64,000 bases of DNA from Candidatus Megaera polyxenophila. Its GTDB lineage: Bacteria; Pseudomonadota; Alphaproteobacteria; Rickettsiales; Rickettsiaceae. Made by a program: the position numbers and the translations under genes. The notes beneath the pieces are model-generated. The model worked only from the letters and a program-made list of their open reading frames with translations, made no database searches and had not been told where the DNA came from. Shown in pieces: positions 1 through 8,948 of the stretch; position 1 is the first letter of the stretch; the number at the start of each line of letters is the position of its first letter. Location of the stretch: positions 930,001 to 994,000 of the forward strand of contig AP017964.1 in the NCBI GenBank assembly GCA_037101405.1, written 5' to 3'.

Positions 1-1
1 T

Positions 2-205
2 ATGTATTTAAATGATATTTTTACTATTCCGGCAAGCCTTGCTGGCCTTCCTTGTTCTTCTGTCCCGGCGGCGATTACTAAAAATGGCTTACCACTTGGG
101 ATGCAGCTAATTACTCCGGCTTTTGATGAGTATAGTTTATTGCGCGCAAGCAGTGCCATAGAACGCGGGGTTTCAGATATAGATTTTATTCCGAGAGGTT
201 TTTAA
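2..205 (+). CDS. gatA: Glutamyl-tRNA(Gln) amidotransferase subunit A, C-terminal end (partial)
   Basis: This is the last 67 residues of GatA; the gene runs in from before the window. GatA is the amidase subunit of GatCAB, which frees ammonia from glutamine and passes it to GatB so that Glu-tRNA(Gln) becomes Gln-tRNA(Gln). The visible part has the amidase C-terminal pattern: [13 protein letters not shown], then GLPLGMQLI, then a helix and a short tail. The catalytic Ser/Lys residues lie upstream, outside the window. Its stop is 2 bp before gatB, so the two are cotranscribed. The window has a tRNA-Gln(TTG) gene at 29107-29182, the substrate of this complex. Confidence 0.93.
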   Translation: MYLNDIFTIPASLAGLPCSSVPAAITKNGLPLGMQLITPAFDEYSLLRASSAIERGVSDIDFIPRGF

Positions 206-207
206 AA

Positions 208-1659
208 ATGGCTTATATAATAGGAAATACAGGAAAATGGGAATATGTAATCGGCCTGGAGGTCCATGCGCAAGTAGCTTCTAAAGCAAAATTGTTTTCA
301 GGAGCGGCTACCGAATTTGGCAGCGAACCAAATTCCCAAGTTTCTCTGATCGATGCTGCAATGCCTGGAATGCTACCGGTATTAAATAAATATTGCGTTG
401 AGCAAGCAATCAAAACAGGCCTTGGGATCAATGCCAAGATAAATAAGGTTTCAATTTTTGATCGTAAAAACTATTTTTACGCTGATTTACCGCAAGGTTA
501 CCAAATTTCACAATTTTACTTACCGATTGTACAGGATGGTTACCTTTTGATTAAAACCGAAGAAGGAAAGGAGAAAAAGATCAGAATTAATAGAATTCAT
601 CTGGAACAGGATGCAGGTAAAAGTATGCACGATCAATCCCCTGATTGCAGCCTGATTGATTTAAATAGATCAGGAATCGCTTTGATGGAGATCGTAACTG
701 AACCTGATCTTAGCTCTCCATATGAAGCAGCAGAATATGTAAAAAAATTACGCAGCCTCTTACGGTGTATTGGTTCATGTGACGGTAATATGGAACAAGG
801 ATCACTTCGCTGTGATGCTAATATATCAGTCAGAAAAGCAGGGGACATGCTTGGTACAAGATGTGAAATTAAAAATGTTAACTCTGTTAAAAATATTATT
901 AAAGCAATTGAATACGAAGCAGCAAGACAAGTCGAGATACTTGAAAACGGCGGAGTTGTTGATCAAGAAACGAGGTTATTTGATGCCAATACCGGAGAAA
1001 CAAGAACGATGAGGTTAAAAGAAAATTCTAATGATTATCGTTATTTTCCTGATCCTGATTTGCTACCTGTATATGTCGAAGATGTCTTGATTGAAAAATT
1101 GCGTAGCGAGTTACCAGAATTACCGGATGCTAAAATTCGAAGATATGTAAAGGAATTCGGCTTAAGCCAATATGATGCGGAAGTAATAGTGGCTGACGAA
1201 GAAATAGCTAAATATTTTGAAGAAGCAAGCCTTGGAGCTAATCCTAAAATAGTTGCTAATTGGATATGTAGCGAGCTATTTGGTAAACTTAATAAGAACA
1301 ATATTGAGCTAGCTGATTGTAAAATAACTCCAATCATGATTAGAGAATTAGTGAGCCTTATTGAAGATGGTACTATTTCCGGTAAAATAGCTAAGTCCAT
1401 TTTTGAAGAAATGTTTGAATCAGGAGAAAATCCTGAAAAAATAGTCACGGCAAAAGGGTTAGTACAGCTAGCAGATAGTAACACCTTAGAACCGATTATC
1501 GATGAAATAATAGCTGGACACCCAGATTCGGTAGCTGAATATAGAAACGGCAAAGAGAAGTTATTTGGGTTCTTTGTAGGCCAAGTTATGAAGAAAACTG
1601 GCGGTAAAGCTAATCCACAAATGGTAAATGATCTGCTTAAGGCAAAGCTTTCAAAATAA
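208..1659 (+). CDS. gatB: Aspartyl/glutamyl-tRNA amidotransferase subunit B
   Basis: GatB is the kinase/transamidase subunit of GatCAB: it phosphorylates the glutamate on Glu-tRNA(Gln) and amidates it with ammonia channelled from GatA. The 483 residues are the usual family length. The N-terminal half carries the GatB/E signature ([10 protein letters not shown] near residue 12, then RCDANISVR near 203 and EIKNVNS near 222). The C-terminal ~150 residues form the helical GatB/YqeY tail that grips the tRNA. It starts 2 bp after gatA and is followed after 11 bp by a MazG-like gene, probably in the same transcript. A long antisense reading frame over its second half is not a gene. Confidence 0.97.
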   Translation: MAYIIGNTGKWEYVIGLEVHAQVASKAKLFSGAATEFGSEPNSQVSLIDAAMPGMLPVLNKYCVEQAIKTGLGINAKINKVSIFDRKNYFYADLPQGYQISQFYLPIVQDGYLLIKTEEGKEKKIRINRIHLEQDAGKSMHDQSPDCSLIDLNRSGIALMEIVTEPDLSSPYEAAEYVKKLRSLLRCIGSCDGNMEQGSLRCDANISVRKAGDMLGTRCEIKNVNSVKNIIKAIEYEAARQVEILENGGVVDQETRLFDANTGETRTMRLKENSNDYRYFPDPDLLPVYVEDVLIEKLRSELPELPDAKIRRYVKEFGLSQYDAEVIVADEEIAKYFEEASLGANPKIVANWICSELFGKLNKNNIELADCKITPIMIRELVSLIEDGTISGKIAKSIFEEMFESGENPEKIVTAKGLVQLADSNTLEPIIDEIIAGHPDSVAEYRNGKEKLFGFFVGQVMKKTGGKANPQMVNDLLKAKLSK

Positions 1660-1670
1660 GGTAGAGTAAT

Positions 1671-2063
1671 ATGAAAAAGTATAATTTTAACAAACTGATT
1701 CGTAGTAATTTGCCAGAGAGGATGAAAAAAGAGGGAGTGGCACTGTTTGGTCGTCATTTAACTGATGAAGAATTTGCCAAAGAATTAAAGAATAAGCTGG
1801 TAGAGGAAGCTAGTGAAGTGCAGGCTACAGAATCTCGAGAAGATATGATTAAGGAGCTAGCAGATGTTATGGAAGTAATAGAAGCTCTCACCTCATTGCA
1901 TGACATAACAAAAGAAGAAATTGAAAAAGAACGTCTTTTAAAAGGCCAGACAAATGGGCATTTCCTAGCAGCTAATTTTGTGGACTATATCGAAGTGCCC
2001 GTTAGTAATCATAAGGTTATAGAATATTTAGAAAAAAGAAATCGACCTTACGAATGTAATTAA
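1671..2063 (+). CDS. MazG-like nucleotide pyrophosphohydrolase
   Basis: A 130-residue all-helical protein of the MazG/phosphoribosyl-ATP pyrophosphohydrolase-like superfamily. The metal-binding signature is visible: KLVEEASEV around residue 43-51 (EExxE type) and KELADVMEVIEAL around 62-74 (ExxD type). Relatives hydrolyse non-canonical or damaged NTPs to the monophosphate, a housecleaning role, and this is inferred here. It could instead be a PRA-PH-like enzyme, but no histidine biosynthesis genes are nearby. It lies 11 bp after gatB with an AGGTAGAGT ribosome-binding region. The substrate cannot be read from sequence. Confidence 0.75.
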   Translation: MKKYNFNKLIRSNLPERMKKEGVALFGRHLTDEEFAKELKNKLVEEASEVQATESREDMIKELADVMEVIEALTSLHDITKEEIEKERLLKGQTNGHFLAANFVDYIEVPVSNHKVIEYLEKRNRPYECN

Positions 2064-2199
2064 GTAAACTGTTTAATTTTTTTAAATTCATCTAATAAAA
2101 TGGTAAAAGCTGATATTTGTTTTAAATAAATACAGATAAGCTTTTAAAGGCAATTTTACCTGCAGCATTCATTGTCACAGTTAAGCTAGTTTTTGGCTT

Positions 2200-2829
2200 T
2201 TACTTATTTATCCTTATATATTCGACTATTTCCTGTTCTGAGCTATTCATATAAAAATGCTTCATATATTTACCCTGTTTATCCATGAGATACACGAAAG
2301 ATGAGTGGTCTATCATGTAATTATTGAGATTTTCAGAAGTTTGGGATCTAGTATAGAATACCTTATACAGGTCTGCTACATATTTCAAATCTGCAGCTGA
2401 GCCTGTAAGACCTATAAATTTTGGATGGAAATGGCTTAAATATTCTTTTAGTAATGCGGGAGTATCTCTGTCAGGGTCAATTGTAATAAATATTGGTAAG
2501 ATATCAATATTATACTTTTCTAAAGTAGTGATAACATTGGATAATTTATTTAATGTAGTAGGACAGATATCAGGGCAATATGTAAAGCCAAAATAAATTA
2601 GGCTCAAATGACCTTTTATTTGCTCGCTGCTAAATTTATTACCGTTCTGATCAGTTAGGACAAATTCGCCGCCAATCGGCACATCTTCAGGTATAGCTCC
2701 GCCATGACCTGATAATGGTTTACTGGGCAGTTCTACAAAAATCAAGATATATGAAGATACAAGAGCTATAATTATGCTAAGTAAAATGATAATTTTAGTG
2801 GTTAGTTTAATCTTTTTATTTTCTTCCAT
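2200..2829 (-). CDS. SCO1/SenC family copper chaperone
   Basis: A thioredoxin-fold protein that inserts copper into the CuA site of cytochrome c oxidase. An N-terminal membrane anchor (about residues 8-29) is followed by the periplasmic domain. The copper ligands are present: CPDIC in YCPDICPTT, and the distal histidine in MIDHSSFVYL. The frame can be extended five codons to a TTG at 2844, but the ATG at 2829 (MEENKK) is the natural start. It lies just downstream of hemB on the same strand, which fits a respiratory/haem grouping. Length is about 209 residues, normal for the family. Confidence 0.92.
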   Translation of the reverse strand: MEENKKIKLTTKIIILLSIIIALVSSYILIFVELPSKPLSGHGGAIPEDVPIGGEFVLTDQNGNKFSSEQIKGHLSLIYFGFTYCPDICPTTLNKLSNVITTLEKYNIDILPIFITIDPDRDTPALLKEYLSHFHPKFIGLTGSAADLKYVADLYKVFYTRSQTSENLNNYMIDHSSFVYLMDKQGKYMKHFYMNSSEQEIVEYIRINK

Positions 2830-2850
2830 ATAATATATACCCAATATATT

Positions 2851-3828
2851 TTATTTTAGCATATCGGCAACTTCTAAAGCTGCATAAGTAAAAATACCTG
2901 CGGCCCCTGCTCTCTTAAAACCTATTAATGATTCTACTATTGCTTTTTCCCACTGGAGGACTCCTGCTTCGGAAGCAATTTTCAGCATCGAATACTCACC
3001 GCTGACCTGATAGGCAAAAATATGAACATCGAACCTTTCAGAAGCTTCACGTATTACATCTAAATATGGCATTCCTGGTTTTACCATAATCATATCAGCA
3101 CCTTCTGAAATGTCCTGCTCAATCTCGCGCATGGCTTCCTTAATGTTACGAATATCCATTTGGTATGTGGCTTTACTTAGGTATTCTTTCTTGTTACTCC
3201 TAACTGCTTGTCTAAAAGGCCCATAAAAACTCGAATCATATTTTGCTGCATAAGCAAGAATATTAACGTGAGTAAAATCATTAGAATCAAGTTCTTCTCT
3301 GATAGCCATTATCCTACCGTCCATCATATCAGACGGTGCAATAATATCAGCTCCTGCTTTTGCTAAGACTAGAGCCTGATTTGATAAAGCTTTAATAGTC
3401 TGATCATTGTCAACATCACCGTCAATTAGGATACCATCGTGGCCGTGGATAGTATAAGGATCAAGAGCTACATCGCAGGAAATTCCTATTTCAAGACCTT
3501 TATTTTTAAGAGTTCTAATAGTGCGGCATACTAGATTATCAAGATTATATGCCTCGTCAGCATCCTCAGATTTTAACTTATCGTCAACTGAAGGAAATAA
3601 AGCAATTGCTTTTATGCCTCTTTCCTGCGCCTCTTTGGCTGTAATTACAACTTGATCTATTGATTGCCTATAAACTCCAGGCATCGTCTTAATCTCGTGG
3701 CGTTCATTCTCTCCTTCAACGACAAACATCGGCAGTATAAGATCTTCAGGGCGAAGTGTTGACTCTGCCATCAGGTCACGCAGCCAACTAGTTCTTCTAT
3801 TTCTTCTTAATCTAACAATAGGAAACAT
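2851..3828 (-). CDS. hemB: Delta-aminolevulinic acid dehydratase (porphobilinogen synthase)
   Basis: HemB condenses two 5-aminolevulinate molecules to porphobilinogen in haem biosynthesis. I place the start at the ATG at 3828 (MFPIVRLRRNRR), giving about 325 residues, the normal size. The open frame continues upstream to 3921 but that part is hydrophobic, lacks homology and overlaps the next gene. The Schiff-base lysine motif MVKPGMPYLD and the second lysine region IIAPSDMMDGR are present. The metal loop reads VALDPYTIHGHDG, with Asp/Ala in place of the CxCxC zinc cysteines, so this is the Mg-dependent type common in alphaproteobacteria. Confidence 0.97.
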   Translation of the reverse strand: MFPIVRLRRNRRTSWLRDLMAESTLRPEDLILPMFVVEGENERHEIKTMPGVYRQSIDQVVITAKEAQERGIKAIALFPSVDDKLKSEDADEAYNLDNLVCRTIRTLKNKGLEIGISCDVALDPYTIHGHDGILIDGDVDNDQTIKALSNQALVLAKAGADIIAPSDMMDGRIMAIREELDSNDFTHVNILAYAAKYDSSFYGPFRQAVRSNKKEYLSKATYQMDIRNIKEAMREIEQDISEGADMIMVKPGMPYLDVIREASERFDVHIFAYQVSGEYSMLKIASEAGVLQWEKAIVESLIGFKRAGAAGIFTYAALEVADMLK

Positions 3829-3904
3829 AATTTTGTAAATAATTAATTGAAAATGGTAATAGCTTCCGCAACTTAAAACTAGCAATAAATTTACTATATA
3901 CAAT

Positions 3905-4630
3905 CTATGAACTTGCTTCAATCAATCTTTTAAACAAGTTTGTATCTAACTCGGAATTTAAATATTCAGAGTGCCACTGAACCCCCACTAGAAACTTATA
4001 ATCTTTTGACTCAACCGCTTCAATAATTCCGTCAGGGGCATACGCAGAAGCTACCAGGCCTTTTCCTAGATTTTCAATTGCCTGATGGTGAGTGGAGTTT
4101 ACCATAACTCTGGAGTTAGGGCTAAGAGATCTTAAAATTGTTCCTTCTTTGATGCTAATAGGGTGAGTTGGAATATTTTTAGGTGGAGGTTGTTCATGAT
4201 TTAACTCGCTGCTAAAATGATCCGGAATATGTTGGATAAGAGTTCCTCCAAAAAGGATATTAATTAATTGTAAGCCATTGCAGATGCCAAATACAGGTAT
4301 ATTTTCACTAAGAGCTTTTTGAGTAATTTCTAATTCATATTCAGCCCTAACATCTTTGGTTTTAACTTTATCCGATAAAATTTCGCAACCATAAAACCTA
4401 GGATGGATATCTTCATCACACCCAGGTATAATCAACCCATCAATCAATGCTAGTGTTGCGTCAATATTCTGGTTATAAGGAAGCATAACTGGTATTCCTC
4501 CTGCTTTCTCAACATTTTGCGAATAACAAGCCCTAAGAGCGTACCACGGGAATGACGCATAAGAATATTTACTAGAATCGGTGTTTAGATCAAGAATAAT
4601 CCCTATTACTGGTTGCCTTAAATTATTCAT
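3905..4630 (-). CDS. Class I glutamine amidotransferase / gamma-glutamyl hydrolase family (peptidase C26)
   Basis: A 241-residue protein of the PuuD-like gamma-glutamyl hydrolase family. The nucleophile elbow is FGICNGLQLIN (Cys near residue 118) and the His/Glu of the triad fall in VGVQWHSEYLN near the C terminus. PIIGIILD-type N-terminal strands and the IIPGCDEDIHPR motif fit peptidase C26. Family members cleave gamma-glutamyl amides such as gamma-glutamyl-GABA, but the substrate here is unknown; a comparable uncharacterised gene is carried by Rickettsia. It lies between xseB and hemB on the minus strand with short gaps, so is probably cotranscribed. Confidence 0.85.
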   Translation of the reverse strand: MNNLRQPVIGIILDLNTDSSKYSYASFPWYALRACYSQNVEKAGGIPVMLPYNQNIDATLALIDGLIIPGCDEDIHPRFYGCEILSDKVKTKDVRAEYELEITQKALSENIPVFGICNGLQLINILFGGTLIQHIPDHFSSELNHEQPPPKNIPTHPISIKEGTILRSLSPNSRVMVNSTHHQAIENLGKGLVASAYAPDGIIEAVESKDYKFLVGVQWHSEYLNSELDTNLFKRLIEASS

Positions 4631-4638
4631 TTACCCAA

Positions 4639-4872
4639 CTAAACTTCGACTTCAGTAAATTCGATTTTATTTTCAGCGGTGATAGTGATTTTTTCTATTT
4701 TTAACTTTGCTTCTTTTAGCATTTTTTCACAATGATTTTTGAGGGCAACTCCTCTTTCAAAGCTAGAAACTGCATCAGCTAAACTTTCTTGACCGGTATC
4801 GATTTTATTTACTATCTCTTCAAGTTCAGCCAAAGCTTCTTCAAAACTCATTTTTTCGATAGATTTAGTCAT
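4639..4872 (-). CDS. xseB: Exodeoxyribonuclease VII small subunit
   Basis: XseB forms the multimeric regulatory shell of exonuclease VII, which degrades single-stranded DNA together with XseA. The protein is the characteristic two-helix hairpin: [17 protein letters not shown], then a run with [17 protein letters not shown] start it at the ATG at 4872 ([13 protein letters not shown]), 77 residues; a second ATG three codons upstream at 4881 is possible. xseA is not in the window. It lies just upstream of the amidotransferase gene on the same strand. Confidence 0.92.
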   Translation of the reverse strand: MTKSIEKMSFEEALAELEEIVNKIDTGQESLADAVSSFERGVALKNHCEKMLKEAKLKIEKITITAENKIEFTEVEV

Positions 4873-4924
4873 AAATCTCAATTAATATTTATTTTGTGCC
4901 AATTAAACATTATTTATTTCTTAT

Positions 4925-5203
4925 ATGCAAGTTAGAATTTATATCCCTACTAAATCATCTACCCAATCTGGACACGGCTCTGGAAATTGGTTGCTGGAAT
5001 TTGTAGAAAAACCTGGTAATAAATTCAAGGAAACCCTAATGGGACGCACTTCTTCTAATGATATGTCTAATGAAGTTAAAATAAAATTTCCCACTTTGGA
5101 AAAAGCAATAGAATTTGCTAAAAAGAAGAATTACGATTTTGAAGTAATAGAACCGAAAAAACCAAAATTAATCAAGAAAACTTACGCTAGCAATTTTAAT
5201 TAA
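4925..5203 (+). CDS. NADH dehydrogenase accessory subunit, NDUFS4/18 kDa-like (ETC complex I family)
   Basis: A 92-residue protein of the ETC complex I conserved-region family, the bacterial counterpart of mitochondrial NDUFS4 found mainly in alphaproteobacteria. Diagnostic parts are the N-terminal VRIYIPTKSSTQSG, then WLLEFVEKP and GRTSSNDM, and a C-terminal FPTLEKAIEFAKK helix. NDUFS4 stabilises the NADH-binding arm of complex I, and the same is inferred here. It stands alone on the plus strand, diverging from xseB with 52 bp between the starts, so both promoters must lie in that small gap. Confidence 0.88.
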   Translation: MQVRIYIPTKSSTQSGHGSGNWLLEFVEKPGNKFKETLMGRTSSNDMSNEVKIKFPTLEKAIEFAKKKNYDFEVIEPKKPKLIKKTYASNFN

Positions 5204-5284
5204 TTTATTTGTTGGCACTTACGGAGAAATATTGCAATTTTATATTCCCGGAAGCTATATTGAGTTTGCATAATAAATTATGCT

Positions 5285-5758
5285 TTAGCTGCGGTTTCTG
5301 ATGTTGTTAAAAAATTTTTGCATTAGATTGACTGATTCCTCTTCAAGTATACCAGTATATATTTCTGGCCGATGGAAACAGGACGAGGAGTTAAAAAATC
5401 TCACTCCATTTTCTACTGCTCCTTGTTTTGTGTCAGCGGCAGCGTAATATATTCTTCTGAGTCTTGCGTTAGCAATGGCCGCAGCACACATAGTACATGG
5501 TTCTAAAGTAATGTATATATCGCATTCAGATAAATTCTTATTATCTAATTCTAAGCACGCACGGTTGATGGCTAAAATTTCAGCGTGAGAATTGGGGTTT
5601 TTAGTTTGTTGAACAAGGTTTCTAGTACTGGCAACAATACTATTGCCCGTATTGTGTATTATAACACAGCCGACCGGTACTTCATTCTCCTCGAAAGCTT
5701 GTCGGGCTTCCTGAAATGCCAGTTGCATGAACCTATTCTCAAAATTATATTTTTTCAC
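5285..5758 (-). CDS. tadA: tRNA-specific adenosine deaminase
   Basis: TadA deaminates A34 to inosine in tRNA-Arg(ACG). The 157 residues carry the zinc/catalytic signature: HAE at 58-60 (zinc His and proton-shuttle Glu) and PCTMC at 87-91 (two zinc cysteines). The N-terminal helix has the usual LAFQEARQAFEENEVPVG. The longest frame begins with GTG at 5758 and overlaps the upstream transporter by 14 bp; an ATG at 5728 (MQLAFQEARQ) is a serious alternative, since it has an AGG-containing leader and leaves the deaminase core intact. Confidence 0.95.
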   Translation of the reverse strand: MKKYNFENRFMQLAFQEARQAFEENEVPVGCVIIHNTGNSIVASTRNLVQQTKNPNSHAEILAINRACLELDNKNLSECDIYITLEPCTMCAAAIANARLRRIYYAAADTKQGAVENGVRFFNSSSCFHRPEIYTGILEEESVNLMQKFFNNIRNRS

Positions 5759-6644
5759 GATAGTTTACGTCTTGTTCAAGTCCTGCTGGATCCTGATGTA
5801 TAGTAATTTCTGCTTCTGGAAATTCCTGCAATAAATCTTTCATTAGTTTATCAGCCATTTCATGAGATCTATACAAAGTAATATTGCCGTCAAGTTCTAA
5901 ATGAAATTGAATAAAAGGTTTACTTGCTGCATATCGTGTTTTCAATTCATGGATACCTTTTACCTGATTGTAATTAGAGACGATGCTCAGGATTTTATCT
6001 TTTTCTTTTTGAGGAAATTCTTCATCTGCTAAGTTACGGATTGCTTCACGAAATAGTCTGTAGGACGCGTACATGACGTATAAAGAAATACCGATTCCTG
6101 CTAAAGCATCGATATACCAAAAGGTCGCACTTAAATAAATAGAAATAATAACGGCAATATTAGTGATAAAATCTGAGAAATAATGGAGTTTATCAGCACT
6201 TATAATTTTTGATTTTGTTTTACTGATGACATAAGATTGAAAACATACAAGGATAAATGTTAAAAACACGCAAAAATACATGACATTAGCCCCAAGTTCT
6301 AAATTTACGAGTTCAGAACCTGAAAATAACGATTTTGAAGAGGAAAAAAGAGTAAACAAGCATGAAGCAAAAAAAAACATTGATTGTGAAAAAATGGCTA
6401 GATCCTGAAACTTTTCATGGCCAAATCTATGATTATCATCTGCTGGTAGTAAAGAAACTCTAATAGCTATTAGATTTATTACTGAAGAAGATATATCAAG
6501 TAACGAATCTATAAGCGACGCTAAAATCGACTGCGATTCGGTAGCAAGCCACGCATAGCTTTTAGCCAGCATAATAATTACCGCTGTTGTTACTGATGCG
6601 TAAGATGCAATCTTAACTAGCCTATTATTCCTCTCTATAGCCAT
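5745..6644 (-). CDS. Cation diffusion facilitator (CDF) family metal efflux transporter
   Basis: A roughly 299-residue inner-membrane protein with about six transmembrane helices and a C-terminal cytoplasmic ferredoxin-like domain, as in FieF/YiiP. Metal-site motifs are visible: SLIDSLLDISSS in helix II, RFGHEKFQDLA in the following loop, and HYFSDFITN in helix V. CDF proteins exchange Zn(II), Fe(II) or similar for protons; which metal is exported is not clear. The frame opens with TTG at 6665, but the ATG at 6644 (MAIERNNRLVK) is the better start. It overlaps tadA by 14 bp, suggesting cotranscription. Confidence 0.92.
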   Translation of the reverse strand: MAIERNNRLVKIASYASVTTAVIIMLAKSYAWLATESQSILASLIDSLLDISSSVINLIAIRVSLLPADDNHRFGHEKFQDLAIFSQSMFFFASCLFTLFSSSKSLFSGSELVNLELGANVMYFCVFLTFILVCFQSYVISKTKSKIISADKLHYFSDFITNIAVIISIYLSATFWYIDALAGIGISLYVMYASYRLFREAIRNLADEEFPQKEKDKILSIVSNYNQVKGIHELKTRYAASKPFIQFHLELDGNITLYRSHEMADKLMKDLLQEFPEAEITIHQDPAGLEQDVNYREKI

Positions 6645-6771
6645 ATCTATATTTTTTAATTGCAATAAAAATTAGTAGCATATATCATATTGGTTATCTG
6701 TAACTTATCTTAATACCTAATTATTTAAAGTCAAAATTAATCTTAAAACCAAAAAAGTGAGTTATTAATAT

Positions 6772-7254
6772 ATGAAAAGTTATGTAAAAATAATATCAAA
6801 CGTTCTTATTCTTGTTACTTCCGTTTTTATGTTAAACGCTTGTAGCGGGCAGATGAATAAACAAAGTGGCGGCACATTAATAGGTGGTCTTGCCGGAGGG
6901 TTACTTGGTTCTCAATTTGGCGGAGGGGAGGGAAAACTTATTGCTACAGGAGTTGGCGCTTTAGCTGGTGCACTCATAGGCGGGCAGATTGGTAAATCCA
7001 TGGACGAATACGATCGTGCATTACTTGAAAAAAGTTCACGTCAGGCTCTTGAATATTCTCCGTCTGGTAGTAGCGTTGAATGGCGTAATCCTGATAGTGG
7101 AAATTATGGATATATTACTCCTACTAATACATTAAAGACAGAACAAGGTTATTGCCGTGAATATACCCAAGAAATAGTAATAGGCGGGGAAAGGAAGAAA
7201 GCTTATGGTAAGGCTTGTCGTAAACCGGACGGTAACTGGGAAATCGTTAAATAG
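6772..7254 (+). CDS. 17 kDa surface antigen, glycine-zipper outer membrane lipoprotein
   Basis: This is the rickettsial 17 kDa common antigen family. A lipoprotein signal ends at LNAC (acylated Cys24). Next comes a glycine-zipper 2TM segment (about residues 33-78, [19 protein letters not shown] and a second half), then a C-terminal globular part ending [15 protein letters not shown]. It sits in the outer membrane; its role is structural or unknown. At 160 residues it matches the family. It is monocistronic, with a hairpin and T-run at 7314-7356 downstream. This gene is a main reason for placing the organism in Rickettsiaceae. Confidence 0.94.
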   Translation: MKSYVKIISNVLILVTSVFMLNACSGQMNKQSGGTLIGGLAGGLLGSQFGGGEGKLIATGVGALAGALIGGQIGKSMDEYDRALLEKSSRQALEYSPSGSSVEWRNPDSGNYGYITPTNTLKTEQGYCREYTQEIVIGGERKKAYGKACRKPDGNWEIVK

Positions 7255-7313
7255 CGATTTATTGGTTTTAAGAAAGTCAATAATATATCAGTTTAAACCC
7301 AAATTTAACAAAT

Positions 7314-7356
7314 AGACTTGGATTGAAATATAACATGTATCTGTCCAAGTCTTTTT
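7314..7356 (+). terminator. Candidate Rho-independent terminator after the 17 kDa antigen gene
   Basis: A perfect 9-bp inverted repeat (AGACTTGGA at 7314-7322 and TCCAAGTCT at 7344-7352) with a 21-nt loop is followed by a T tract. It lies 60 bp after the antigen stop and before znuC, so it would separate the two transcripts. The long loop makes it weaker than a typical terminator. Confidence 0.6.
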
Positions 7357-7432
7357 ACTTTGCTCTTTTAGCTATATTTATTTGTCGTACTAGTAAACTC
7401 AAATTCTTGTATATCTTAATTTTAGGAAAATT

Positions 7433-8137
7433 ATGTCTCCAGTTGTAGAGTTTTCTTCAGTTAGCAAATATTTTGACTCAAAACTTTTGGTAGATAATGT
7501 AAGTTTTAAACTACAACAAAGGGAAATAACCACATTAATTGGGCAAAACGGAGCAGGAAAGACTACTATAGCCAAGATGATATTAGGCCTTGAAAAGCCA
7601 ACTCAGGGACAAATAAGGATAAAGGATAATTTAAAAATCGGTTATGCTCCCCAGAAGCTGGATTTTAACTTCAATATGCCTTTGAATGCCGAAGCTTTAA
7701 TGAATATTCTAGTTCCAGGTGGAATTGATAAAGAAGTTTCCGAACTGATAAATTTTGCTGATTTCGATAATGTAAGGAAGATTGATATTTCTGAATTATC
7801 TGGTGGTCAATTACAAAAACTTGTACTTGCCGGAACACTTATGGATAAACCAGATTTAGTTATTCTAGACGAACCCACCCAGTACCTTGACGTTACAAGT
7901 CAACAAGAATTCTACAAGCTGCTTAAGCAAATAAAAGAAACAACAGGTTTAACCGTTTTTTTGATCTCGCATGACTTGTTTACGGTCATGAAAAATTCTG
8001 ATCAAGTAATTTGTATTAATGGTCACGTCTGTTGCATAGGTAAGCCAAATGATGCCGGCCAGAATTTAGACTTTAAAAATGCACTATCCGAAATAGGGTT
8101 CTATGTTCATTCACATGATCATAGGCACAATCATTAA
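7433..8137 (+). CDS. znuC: Zinc ABC transporter ATP-binding protein
   Basis: The ATPase of a ZnuABC-type zinc importer. Visible motifs are Walker A GQNGAGKTT (37-45), signature LSGGQLQK, Walker B LVILDEPTQYLD and the switch His in FLISHDLF. It has 234 residues, the normal size. The C terminus ends in a histidine-rich string (HSHDHRHNH), which fits metal handling. It overlaps the permease gene by up to 35 bp and is surely cotranscribed with it. No znuA (binding protein) or zur is in the window, as is common in Rickettsia, where the parts are scattered. Confidence 0.94.
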   Translation: MSPVVEFSSVSKYFDSKLLVDNVSFKLQQREITTLIGQNGAGKTTIAKMILGLEKPTQGQIRIKDNLKIGYAPQKLDFNFNMPLNAEALMNILVPGGIDKEVSELINFADFDNVRKIDISELSGGQLQKLVLAGTLMDKPDLVILDEPTQYLDVTSQQEFYKLLKQIKETTGLTVFLISHDLFTVMKNSDQVICINGHVCCIGKPNDAGQNLDFKNALSEIGFYVHSHDHRHNH

Positions 8138-8948
8138 TGGAATACATATTTGGTTATCGATGTTTGTAATAATTACTGTTTCAGTTTTAATCGGTCTTAT
8201 TTTTGCGCCTCTTGGCTGCCTTGTTTTATGGAAAAGATATGTATATTTTGGCGATGGTCTGGCTCATGCAAGTATGTTTGCAGGCATCGTAAGCGTAATG
8301 TCAGGATTACCTATTTTCTATGCTGGACTGCTTAGTAGCGGTCTGTTTGCCTTTATCATTTTTAAATTGCGCAGTAATTCCGGTAATAGCGCAGCAATCG
8401 GTTTAACCACAAGCATAATGATATCCTTAAGCTTGGTGCTAGCTTATTCTTACCCTGGTCAGATTAATATTACTAAATATTTAGTAGGGGATATTATTTC
8501 AGCGAGTGCCCAAGATATCAAATTATTATTCTTTATTCTTATAGTAGTTTTGATATTTTTTCTCTCTTCGTATAAAGACCTTGTTTTGATGATTTTAAGT
8601 AAGGATATTGCGGAATCAAGAGGAGTAAAAGTTAAATTTCTTGAACTAGCTTTTCTAGCCGTCCTCTCTTTTGCAGTGCTATCAACTATTAAGATTGTTG
8701 GAGCGTTGCTTGTTACTAGTATAATAGTCATTCCGGCAATGGTTGCCAGAATGGTTGCTAAGTCACCGGTGTCAATGATCGGCTTTGCTATCCTTTCTTC
8801 CTTAATGATGAATTTTATAGGAGGGATCTTGTCTTTCTATTTAGATATCCCTTTTGCTCCATCCATTATATTATCTGGAGGGTTTATATATTTTCTACTT
8901 TTATTTATCACGCACTTTAAAAAATTTTTATTTAAAACTAGTCACTAG
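8103..8948 (+). CDS. znuB: Zinc ABC transporter permease
   Basis: Integral membrane subunit of the zinc importer, ABC-3 family, with about eight transmembrane helices over 281 residues. The family motif APLGCLVLWKRYVYFGDGLAHAS (residues about 36-58, first part APLGCLVLWKR) is clear, as is the C-terminal AILSSLMMNFIGGILSFY. The start is uncertain: ATGs at 8103, 8115 and 8160 are all in frame, and the last would shorten the first helix but remove the overlap with znuC. The 3' end overlaps the convergent HAD gene by 11 bp. Confidence 0.92.
   Translation: MFIHMIIGTIINGIHIWLSMFVIITVSVLIGLIFAPLGCLVLWKRYVYFGDGLAHASMFAGIVSVMSGLPIFYAGLLSSGLFAFIIFKLRSNSGNSAAIGLTTSIMISLSLVLAYSYPGQINITKYLVGDIISASAQDIKLLFFILIVVLIFFLSSYKDLVLMILSKDIAESRGVKVKFLELAFLAVLSFAVLSTIKIVGALLVTSIIVIPAMVARMVAKSPVSMIGFAILSSLMMNFIGGILSFYLDIPFAPSIILSGGFIYFLLLFITHFKKFLFKTSH

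Noticed and set aside
1041..1757. 238-codon reading frame antisense to gatB
   Set aside because: It lies entirely opposite a strongly conserved gene and has the Ser/Leu/Pro-rich composition of an antisense shadow, with no start signal or recognisable domain.
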